From assembly GCA_913058475.1 (NCBI GenBank), contig CAJXQA010000010.1, forward strand, positions 1-32,544: a stretch of DNA of 32,544 nt, in the 5' to 3' direction. Positions 25,893-32,544 of this stretch are shown here, in pieces (positions within the stretch are counted from its first letter, which is position 1; each line of letters opens with the position of its first letter). This stretch comes from an uncultured Nitrosomonadales bacterium. GTDB lineage: Bacteria; Pseudomonadota; Gammaproteobacteria; Burkholderiales; Methylophilaceae. Made by a program: the position numbers and the translations under genes. Below the pieces are notes generated by a model. It worked only from the letters and a program-made list of their open reading frames with translations. It did no database searches and was not told where the DNA came from.

Positions 25893-26615
25893 TTAAAGTA
25901 TAAAGTTTTCGCCTAAATATATATCCTTAACACTCTGGTTTTGGGCAATAATTTTAGGTGTACCTTTAGCAAAAATTTCACCTTGGTTGACAATATAAGC
26001 TTGATCACAAATACCTAATGTTTCTCTAACGCTATGATCGGTTATTAAGATACCAATTCCATTTGAGGCTAGTTGCTTGATAATTTTTTGAATATCAATG
26101 ACAGCAATAGGATCAATTCCTGCAAAAGGCTCATCAAGAAGAATAAATTTTGGATTATTTGCTAAGCATCTTGCAATCTCAACTCTTCTTCTTTCTCCTC
26201 CAGAGAGACTAATTGCTGAATTTTTTCTAATATGTAGAATATTTAATTCTTGCAAAAGTCTTTCAAGCTCAATTTGAATTTGTTTTTTATTTAATTTACG
26301 TAGCTCTAATATACTTATGATGTTTTCACTTACATCCATTCTTCGAAAAATTGAAGGCTCTTGAGGCAGGTAAGAGATCCCTTGTTTTGCTCTCATATGA
26401 ATGGGAGTTTTTGTTAAATTTTTCTGGTCTAATAAGATATTTCCATGATCAGCTGCTATTAAACCAACTATCATATAAAAAGTAGTTGTTTTCCCTGCTC
26501 CGTTGGGACCTAGCAGTCCTACTATTTGTCCACTCGTTATTTCTAATGAAACATTTTTGACGACAACATTTTTTTTATAACTTTTTCTTAAGTTTTGTAT
26601 TGTTAAGGTAGTCAT
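25893..26615 (-). CDS. lptB: LPS export ABC transporter ATP-binding protein LptB
   Basis: Cytosolic ATPase of the LptB2FG complex that extracts LPS from the inner membrane. The 240-aa length is standard. Walker A is [13 protein letters not shown] (about 33-45), then the Q-loop in [15 protein letters not shown], signature [15 protein letters not shown] and Walker [14 protein letters not shown], with the switch His in [10 protein letters not shown]. Its start overlaps the lptA stop by a single base, in the order lptC-lptA-lptB-rpoN. Confidence 0.98.
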   Translation of the reverse strand: MTTLTIQNLRKSYKKNVVVKNVSLEITSGQIVGLLGPNGAGKTTTFYMIVGLIAADHGNILLDQKNLTKTPIHMRAKQGISYLPQEPSIFRRMDVSENIISILELRKLNKKQIQIELERLLQELNILHIRKNSAISLSGGERRRVEIARCLANNPKFILLDEPFAGIDPIAVIDIQKIIKQLASNGIGILITDHSVRETLGICDQAYIVNQGEIFAKGTPKIIAQNQSVKDIYLGENFIL

Positions 26616-27133
26616 TATTTTTTAGGCTTGATTATTGCTTTTGTACGCCCCTTCTTTTTCTTTGATCCGTCCGTATATCTTCTGGAAAGTGCCTGAGCAA
26701 CCTCACTGGTCGCGTCATACATAATGTAATCTCCCCATACTTCGTCATCACCTCTTTTTACAAAGGCTTCTTCATATAAGTGGATTTTATCCATGTGACC
26801 GTCGTACTCTATACGAAGAGCCTTTCCTTCAATATACTCATCAGACCCTTCCATTTTTTGCTTAAAGGTTGTTGGATTGCCAATAGAAGTGCTATGTTGA
26901 AAGCCTTGCCTATCTTCTCTAATGATAAGTTTATCTGCATTTATCACTAGAGTTCCTTGGGTAAGAATGACATCCCCTTCATAAGTGCTGGTATTTTTTG
27001 TTTCTTCTACAAGCATTGTATCAGCCTCAATTTCAATAGGTTTGTCACTATCTGCCTCTTCTGAAATAGCATGCTGAGAAAAAAAAACTGCTATTATGAA
27101 AGCACAATATATATTTATATTTTTTTTATTCAC
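26615..27133 (-). CDS. lptA: LPS transport periplasmic protein LptA
   Basis: A 172-aa periplasmic bridge protein. It has a signal peptide (about 1-24, ending HAISEEA) followed by an OstA/LptA beta-jellyroll domain: [34 protein letters not shown] and the repeats that follow. The C terminus is strongly basic ([15 protein letters not shown]). It forms the periplasmic filament that moves LPS from LptB2FGC to LptDE. It overlaps lptC by 4 nt and lptB by 1 nt. Confidence 0.95.
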   Translation of the reverse strand: MNKKNINIYCAFIIAVFFSQHAISEEADSDKPIEIEADTMLVEETKNTSTYEGDVILTQGTLVINADKLIIREDRQGFQHSTSIGNPTTFKQKMEGSDEYIEGKALRIEYDGHMDKIHLYEEAFVKRGDDEVWGDYIMYDATSEVAQALSRRYTDGSKKKKGRTKAIIKPKK

Positions 27134-27723
27134 TCTTTGAATCTTTGATCTCCCCTTGGTTTTTCATAGCGAACTTTAACGTTGCTTAGAAGTTTTAAAA
27201 TTCCATCTTTATTATCATACTTCATTCCAATACCATCTATTTCAATATTTGGTTCTTGAATCATTTTTACAGCTTTTTGACTAGTAACAACGTCTAATTC
27301 AGAATAGATATTCAGTTCATGAGTAAAAAGCTTTAAAACTCTTTTTGTTTTTGTAGGAAGTCTAATAAGAATAGCATTTTCTTTAAGGATAATTTGCTCA
27401 CCTTTATCACTAATTTCACCCACGTCACTATAAATAGTTGAATGTTTATTTTTATTTTTATATTTAGTATAAAAAGGTTTAGAAAGAGAAGTTTTATCTT
27501 GGTCTTTAAAATGCCTCATGTACTCAGCTTGAAGTGAAGATTGTAAATTTCCATCTTCATCTGTTTTAGTTGAATCAAAATCTTTTAGAAAAAACGACGG
27601 CCCACTATTTTTACTGATTGAAAATTTTTTATATTCATTAATGACCTCTTCTTTAAGCCAAAATGACGCTAATGCAACAATAGCTATAAAAATCAAAGCA
27701 AATGCTGTTGATAGTATGTTCAT
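27130..27723 (-). CDS. lptC: LPS export system protein LptC
   Basis: A 197-aa bitopic inner-membrane protein. One N-terminal transmembrane helix (about 5-22, FALIFIAIVALASFWL) is followed by a periplasmic LptC domain with DGNLQSSLQAEYMRHF and IELDVV-type beta repeats. It docks LptA onto LptB2FG. Sequence conservation is low in this family, so the call leans on topology and on position directly before lptA (4-nt overlap). Only 7 nt separate it from kdsD upstream, leaving no room for kdsC. Confidence 0.9.
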   Translation of the reverse strand: MNILSTAFALIFIAIVALASFWLKEEVINEYKKFSISKNSGPSFFLKDFDSTKTDEDGNLQSSLQAEYMRHFKDQDKTSLSKPFYTKYKNKNKHSTIYSDVGEISDKGEQIILKENAILIRLPTKTKRVLKLFTHELNIYSELDVVTSQKAVKMIQEPNIEIDGIGMKYDNKDGILKLLSNVKVRYEKPRGDQRFKE

Positions 27724-27730
27724 AGGATAA

Positions 27731-28690
27731 TTATAAAATTTTGGCTCTAAAAAGGCTTTGTAATGTCAATGAGCCAACTAAAGACTTATCCTCTCTAATA
27801 ATTAAAAACGATGTAATTTTTTGTTTTTCCATAAGTTTAAGTGCCTCTATTGCCATTTGTGAACCACTTAAAGTAAAAGGTGTTTTTTTCATTATTTTAG
27901 AAATAGGCGTATCAAGACTAATTCGGTTTAAAAGCGATCTTCTTAAATCACCATCAGTGAAAATTCCTTTTGGTATATTTTGCTTATCAATGATCGCTGT
28001 AAAACCTAATTTTTTATTTGTTATTTCCTCTATTGCATCTTTAATTGTAGATTCAAGATTAATTTTTGGCGTAGATTTCAAATTAATCATAATATCTTTA
28101 ACATGAACAATTTTACCAAGGGAGCCACCCGGATGGGATCTCGCAAAATCCTCTGTACCAAAATTTCTTTCATTAAGAACACAAACTGCAAGTGCATCAC
28201 CTAATGCTAACATTAAGGATGTGCTGGCTGTAGGAGCAAGACCAAGAGGACATGCCTCTTTTGTCACTGAGGAATTTATATGAATGTTACTCTCAGAAAA
28301 TAAAGTAGAGTTAGTATCACCAGTAATACTGATTATTTTTGCGCCTATCCTCTTAATAAGAGGAAGCAGCACAATGAGTTCCTGGCTCTGACCTGAATTT
28401 GAAAGAAAGATTACAATATCTTTCTCCGTAATCATACCAAGGTCACCATGGCTGGCTTCACCGGGGTGCATAAAAAAAGATGGTGTACCTGTACTTGAAA
28501 AAGTAGACGCTATCTTTCCTGCAATATGCCCTGATTTTCCAATACCACTTAAAATAACTCTTCCTTCACAGCCAAGAATACATTCTACTGCTTCAGAGAA
28601 TTCATTTGATATTTTACAGCTAGCTTTTAATATTTCATTCGCTTCAATTTTTAAAACATCTTGAGCAAGTTTTATTCTCTTAGATGACAT
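27731..28690 (-). CDS. kdsD: Arabinose-5-phosphate isomerase KdsD
   Basis: Converts ribulose-5-phosphate to arabinose-5-phosphate, the first step of Kdo synthesis for LPS. The 319-aa protein contains an N-terminal SIS domain (about 35-175: SGIGKSGHIAGKIA, FFMHPGEASHGDLGM, SNSGQSQELIVLLP) and a C-terminal pair of CBS domains (about 200-319). It begins the minus-strand block kdsD-lptC-lptA-lptB-rpoN-hpf. Kdo and LPS transport genes are thus coupled, although kdsC, which usually follows, is missing. Confidence 0.96.
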   Translation of the reverse strand: MSSKRIKLAQDVLKIEANEILKASCKISNEFSEAVECILGCEGRVILSGIGKSGHIAGKIASTFSSTGTPSFFMHPGEASHGDLGMITEKDIVIFLSNSGQSQELIVLLPLIKRIGAKIISITGDTNSTLFSESNIHINSSVTKEACPLGLAPTASTSLMLALGDALAVCVLNERNFGTEDFARSHPGGSLGKIVHVKDIMINLKSTPKINLESTIKDAIEEITNKKLGFTAIIDKQNIPKGIFTDGDLRRSLLNRISLDTPISKIMKKTPFTLSGSQMAIEALKLMEKQKITSFLIIREDKSLVGSLTLQSLFRAKIL

Positions 28691-28776
28691 AATTTCAACT
28701 AAATTTAATTACAATTCCATAAGTATAGAGTGGATTGATAGTAGAATAAAGAATATAAAAAAAGGTTTTATAGTTT

Positions 28777-30753
28777 ATGTTTGAATCTCTTCAGTTAATA
28801 ATCTTATTATTAGTAAGCTCCGTGTTTTTGGTGGCACTTTTTAAATATTTATCGTTACCACCTATGATTGCGTATTTTGTCGTGGGACTTGTTCTTGGTC
28901 CCAATGCCTTGGGAATTCTTCCAGACTCTGAATCAAGTCGTCATTTTGTTGAATTTGGTATTGTATTTTTAATGTTTACAATTGGTTTGGAATTCAGTTT
29001 ACCCAAGTTAAATTCAATGAGAAATATATTATTTGGTTTAGGAGGATCTCAAGTCTTAATCACACTCCTAGCTGTAATAATATGTGGAGTGTTTTTTGGA
29101 TTGCAATTACCCTCAGCATTTATTATTGGGGCAGCACTTACTATGTCCTCTACAGCGATAGTATCAAAGATTTTGATTGAGAGATTAGATTTAAATAGCC
29201 GACATGGAAGACTGTCTATTGGGATTCTATTATTTCAGGATATTGCGGTGATATTTATTTTAATATTGATCCCTGTATTTAATAATTTAGATGCAGATTT
29301 ATTTAAACTGGTTATCTTTGCACTATTAAAAATTGTTTTTTTATTATTTATTGTTTTTAAAGCTGGTAAACCAGTGATGAACTTTTGGTTTGATATTGTT
29401 GCAAAAAATAAATCAAGAGAATTATTTGTTTTAAATGTTTTAATGATCACTCTTATTTTCTCTTATGCCACCAAGCTTGCTGGTTTATCTTATGCTCTAG
29501 GAGCATTTCTTGCTGGCATGATTATCTCTGAAACTCGATATAGACACCAAGTAGAATCAGACATTACTTCATTTAGAAATATTTTATTAGGCTTATTTTT
29601 CATAAGTGTCGGCATGATGTTAAATATCGGGATATTAATCGATAATTTCTCTCTTATTATTTTATTACTGGTAACTTTTACAGCTTTTAAAATTATTCTA
29701 ATCACAGCTTTAACAACGATGTTTAAGTATGAGTTAGGGGTTGGGATTAGAACAGGAATCATTTTATCTCAGGCGGGGGAATTTAGTTTTGTAATTCTTG
29801 CACTGGGCCAAAAAAATGCAATTATTACAGGGGACATTTTTCAAATAATATTATCTGTTTGTTTATTGTCTATGCTGATAGCACCAATATTAATTCCATT
29901 TAATGGTCGAATTGCTAGATGGGTTTCGAAAGGATATTCAAAAAAATCAGAAACTCTCATTAAGCAAATTGAAGGGGTAGGACATGATTATTCAGATCAC
30001 GTTATTTTATGTGGTTATGGGAGAAGTGGACAATACCTTGGGAGATTTCTAAAAGAAGAAAATATTAGTTTTATCGCTATCGATATGGATTTAAATAGAG
30101 TAAGTGACGCGTCTATAGCAGGCGAAAATGTTATGTATGGTGATGCAAGTAGGAGGATCGTACTCAAAGCAGCAGGTATTGAAAGAGCAAAGGCAATAAT
30201 CGTTGCGTATACAGATGATAGGGCAACAGAAAAAGTGCTTAACGTTATTAGAGAGTCTTATCCCATTTTGCCGGTAATTGTCAGAACTAAAGATGAATCG
30301 TCAGTAGATAAATTACAAAATGCAGGGGCCACAGATGTAGTTCCTGAGGTACAAGAAGGGAGTTTAATGTTGGCATCGCATGCTCTAGTTTTACTTGGAG
30401 TACCTCTAAGTAATGTAATTAAGAAAATTAGAATCTTTAGAAGCGAAAGATATAAAATGTTTAGGGGGTATTTTGCTGGAGCAACTGATGTTGATCAGGA
30501 AGCTTCTAGTCAAGACTTACCTAAACTTCACTCAATTGAAATAAAAGAATATTTTTCTGTTTGCAATAATAAAATTTCAAGTATGTCTTTGAAGAATTTT
30601 GATATTGAAATTCAATATATAAGAAGACCTAATATGTTAGAAAATATAGAGCCAAGGCCAGATATTGTAATATCCGCAGGAGATATATTAGTAATTATAG
30701 GCACCCAAGACAACTTAAATTTATTTGAAAAATATACAATTAATGGAGAATAG
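28777..30753 (+). CDS. CPA2-family monovalent cation:proton antiporter (Kef-type) with TrkA domains
   Basis: A 658-aa protein with a membrane Na+/H+ exchanger domain (about 1-385, roughly 12-13 helices). It includes the FMFTIGLEFSLPKL and GAALTMSSTAIVSKIL motifs and GILLFQDIAVIFI. A cytosolic RCK/TrkA-N domain (about 408-525) follows, with the NAD-binding HVILCGYGRSGQYLGRFL. A C-terminal TrkA-C domain (about 575-658) ends the protein. This layout is that of glutathione-gated or nucleotide-gated potassium efflux systems (KefB/KefC/YbaL type). Exact subfamily and ion specificity cannot be fixed. It diverges from kdsD, a common position for this gene in betaproteobacteria, and is followed after 3 nt by an FAD oxidoreductase. 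Confidence 0.9.
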   Translation: MFESLQLIILLLVSSVFLVALFKYLSLPPMIAYFVVGLVLGPNALGILPDSESSRHFVEFGIVFLMFTIGLEFSLPKLNSMRNILFGLGGSQVLITLLAVIICGVFFGLQLPSAFIIGAALTMSSTAIVSKILIERLDLNSRHGRLSIGILLFQDIAVIFILILIPVFNNLDADLFKLVIFALLKIVFLLFIVFKAGKPVMNFWFDIVAKNKSRELFVLNVLMITLIFSYATKLAGLSYALGAFLAGMIISETRYRHQVESDITSFRNILLGLFFISVGMMLNIGILIDNFSLIILLLVTFTAFKIILITALTTMFKYELGVGIRTGIILSQAGEFSFVILALGQKNAIITGDIFQIILSVCLLSMLIAPILIPFNGRIARWVSKGYSKKSETLIKQIEGVGHDYSDHVILCGYGRSGQYLGRFLKEENISFIAIDMDLNRVSDASIAGENVMYGDASRRIVLKAAGIERAKAIIVAYTDDRATEKVLNVIRESYPILPVIVRTKDESSVDKLQNAGATDVVPEVQEGSLMLASHALVLLGVPLSNVIKKIRIFRSERYKMFRGYFAGATDVDQEASSQDLPKLHSIEIKEYFSVCNNKISSMSLKNFDIEIQYIRRPNMLENIEPRPDIVISAGDILVIIGTQDNLNLFEKYTINGE

Positions 30754-30756
30754 TTA

Positions 30757-31761
30757 GTGGCTGCAAGAGCCGTAATAATAGGGGGAGGAGTTGTAGGTTG
30801 TGTAACTGCTATTAAACTTAAAGAAAGTGGATACGATGTAACTGTAGTGGATAAATCATTTGTAGGAGAAGAGTCATCAGCAGCGGGAGCGGGTATTATA
30901 TTTCCATTAATGCCATGGAATTATGAATCCAAAGTATACCAATTATGCTCAGGAGCATCAGCCTTCTATAAGAATTTATCGGAAAAACTAATACATGGTG
31001 GATTTGGAGACCCAGAATTTATTGAGTCAGGCATGATCTGTATTGAGCCATCCGATAAGAAAGAGATTGTGCAATGGGCTAAAAAAAATAATTTTAAAAT
31101 AAACGAATGTTTATTTAATAATAGACCATCATTTGAACTTGTAAATGTAGCTCAAATTAATCCAAAAAAATTAATGATATCTCTGAAGCGTTATATTTCT
31201 ACCCTTGGTGTTAGATTAATTGAAAATTGTAACCTCAAGCAAATCCAAAGAAAATCTAATTATATAAACGGGTGGCCAACTGATAATAATGGTTTAATAG
31301 AAGGTGATATCTTTATTATTACAGCAGGAGCTTGGAGTTCTAATATTATAAATAATGGCAAAGTAGAAATTTATCCTGTTAGAGGACAATTAATCAAATT
31401 TAAGAAACCCAGCATAAAGCTTGATAAAATTTTATATTCAGAAAATTTTTACTTACTGCAGAGGAAATGTGGGGCGATAGTAGCAGGGAGTACTATTGAA
31501 AATGTTGGCTTTGATAATACAACTACATTTCAAGCAGCTTACGAGCTTAAGGAAAAAACAATCAGCCTTATACCTGAATTAAAAGAAATAGAGCCTTATG
31601 AGCAATGGGCAGGATTGAGGCCAGGAGTAAAAAATAATATTCCACTAATACAGAAAGATAGTATCCATAAAAATATTTATATTAATTCTGGCCATTATCG
31701 ATATGGAATTACTATGGCGCCAAAATCAGCTGATGAAATATTAAAATTAATTCAAGCTTAA
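30757..31761 (+). CDS. FAD-dependent oxidoreductase, ThiO/DadA-like (possible glycine oxidase)
   Basis: A 334-aa DAO-family flavoprotein. An N-terminal Rossmann motif VIIGGGVVGCVTAIKL is followed by Glu/Asp-containing VTVVDK, AAGAGIIFPLMPW near 43-55, a second FAD contact TAGAWSS (about 189-195), and the C-terminal EQWAGLRPGVKNNIPLI and NSGHYRYGITMAP. This C-terminal pattern is typical of glycine oxidase ThiO, which makes the imine for thiazole synthesis in thiamine production. D-amino acid dehydrogenase-like activity cannot be excluded, and no thi gene is in the window. The start is GTG at 30757, with GGAG 8 nt upstream, 3 nt after the antiporter stop. Confidence 0.75.
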   Translation: MAARAVIIGGGVVGCVTAIKLKESGYDVTVVDKSFVGEESSAAGAGIIFPLMPWNYESKVYQLCSGASAFYKNLSEKLIHGGFGDPEFIESGMICIEPSDKKEIVQWAKKNNFKINECLFNNRPSFELVNVAQINPKKLMISLKRYISTLGVRLIENCNLKQIQRKSNYINGWPTDNNGLIEGDIFIITAGAWSSNIINNGKVEIYPVRGQLIKFKKPSIKLDKILYSENFYLLQRKCGAIVAGSTIENVGFDNTTTFQAAYELKEKTISLIPELKEIEPYEQWAGLRPGVKNNIPLIQKDSIHKNIYINSGHYRYGITMAPKSADEILKLIQA

Positions 31762-31767
31762 GAAGGG

Positions 31768-32496
31768 ATGAAAAAAATTAAAACTATTTGGAGGCTTGTT
31801 GATGGTAAGGCAGGCCATGACAAACAATCTTTAGCTTTAGTAGAAAATTTAAAAAGCCAAGCTAGGTGTAAGATATTTAATATCAATATTCAAAATCTTG
31901 CAAATCCCTTCATAGCTATAATATTCAAAAAGTATAATTTAGATAAGGGTTTAATTAAACCAGATATTGCCATTGGTGCAGGCCATAAAACGCATTTATA
32001 TTTATTAGCTATAAAAAGATGTTTTAGTACAAAAGTAGTCGTTATTTTGAAACCAAGCCTTCCACTTAAATTCTTTGATTTGTGTGTCATCCCTAAACAT
32101 GATGATGTGAAAAATAAAAACAATATAATTACTACTCAAACTGCATTAGTAAGCTTCAATTCAAATTTGAAAAAAAAAGAAAATGTGGTTTTATTTTTAA
32201 TAGGAGGCCCCTCTAAACATTATTATTGGAATACAAAGCTAGTCTTAGATCAAATTAAACATATATCTAAACAATGTGAATTTAAAAGATTAATTTTAAC
32301 AACTTCAAGAAGGACTCCTTTAGGTTTTATAAAGGAATTTAATAAATTAAAAATTAAAGATGTGAAGCTGTATGAGCATGCAAAAATTAAAAACGATTGG
32401 CTTGAAAAAAAAATAATTAAAGCAAAAAATATCTGGGTCACTAATGATTCATACTCAATGATTATAGAAGCGATTGCTTCGGGAGCGCATACAAAT
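31768..32496 (+). CDS. ELM1/GtrOC1-family (DUF1022) protein, 3' end cut by adapter
   Basis: ATG at 31768, 6 nt after the oxidoreductase stop, with AAGAAGGG just upstream. About 243 genuine residues are present before the frame enters adapter at 32497, so no genuine stop is seen. Motifs fit the mitochondrial fission ELM1 family of bacterial proteins: WRLVDGKAGHDKQ at the N terminus, PDIAIGAGHKTH, a LIGGPSKHYYW nucleotide-sugar-like loop, TTSRRTP, and VTNDSYSMIIEAIASGA. The fold resembles GT-B glycosyltransferases. In bacteria the gene often lies among LPS genes and the function is not established. Full-length members are about 300-350 aa, so roughly a quarter is missing. Confidence 0.85.
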
Positions 32497-32544
32497 CTGT
32501 CTCTTATACACATCTCCGAGCCCACGAGACCAGAGAGGATCTCG
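32497..32544 (+). other. Nextera i7-side adapter (not genomic)
   Basis: Bases 32497-32530 read CTGTCTCTTATACACATCT followed by CCGAGCCCACGAGAC, the reverse complement of the Nextera Read 2 adapter. Bases 32531-32538 (CAGAGAGG) match the i7 index N708, and 32539-32544 (ATCTCG) start the P7 oligo. This is untrimmed library sequence; genomic sequence ends at 32496. Confidence 0.98.

Noticed and set aside
32250-32525. Minus-strand reading frame at the right end starting MGSEMCIRDR
   Set aside because: Its start and first residues are translated Nextera adapter, and it lies antisense to the ELM1-family gene. It is an artefact.
1-32544. An undescribed multi-gene system such as a defence island, prophage or secretion cassette
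   Set aside because: Nearly every gene belongs to a recognised housekeeping family in conserved order. There are no mobile-element, CRISPR or toxin-antitoxin signatures and no run of unknown genes.

Overview
The window is an AT-rich chromosomal segment of a free-living Gram-negative bacterium. It is most likely a betaproteobacterium, and my best guess is a streamlined methylotroph of the Methylophilaceae (OM43 / Ca. Methylopumilus type). Four things support this. The AhcY is long (473 aa) and sits behind an SAH riboswitch in a metK-ahcY-metF block. The order def-fmt-rsmB-DUF4390-ntrY-ntrX is typical of betaproteobacteria. The block kdsD-lptC-lptA-lptB-rpoN-hpf is collinear with other proteobacteria but lacks kdsC. 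Finally, one YVTN beta-propeller lipoprotein resembles the family linked to PQQ-dependent catabolism. The family-level assignment is inference, and spacing between genes is very tight throughout.

Both ends are artificial. Bases 1-48 and 32497-32544 are Illumina Nextera adapter, including an i5 index, an i7 index and parts of P5/P7. This is therefore an untrimmed contig, and the two outermost genes (a BtuM-like membrane protein and an ELM1-family protein) are cut by adapter rather than by biology.

Layout: (a) 49-2700, minus strand: a cobalamin uptake unit, with a B12 riboswitch, a TonB-dependent receptor (btuB) and a truncated BtuM-like membrane protein. (b) 2752-7680: yggX, then phoU and rpiA on the minus strand, then ilvA, a beta-propeller lipoprotein, and an EVE-domain protein on the minus strand. 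(c) 7746-10530: a DUF2237 gene facing the minus-strand run dapF-xerC-zapB-like-zapA, which is followed by a well-folded 6S RNA. (d) 10593-14204: metK, SAH riboswitch, ahcY and metF, the methyl cycle. (e) 14208-21398: smg on the minus strand, divergent from def-fmt-rsmB-DUF4390-ntrY-ntrX, whose genes overlap and are probably co-transcribed. (f) 21381-28690, minus strand: kdsD-lptC-lptA-lptB-rpoN-hpf, then an M3 oligopeptidase and xthA. (g) 28777-32496: a CPA2 cation/proton antiporter, an FAD-dependent oxidoreductase and the cut ELM1-family gene.

I found no transposon, prophage, CRISPR array, tRNA or rRNA. I also found no gene cassette that looks like an undescribed system. The features most worth a second look are the three structured RNAs (cobalamin riboswitch, SAH riboswitch, 6S RNA), an NtrX homologue whose central AAA+ domain has lost its recognisable ATPase and sigma-54 motifs although rpoN is intact 3 kb away, the absent kdsC, and the adapter ends.
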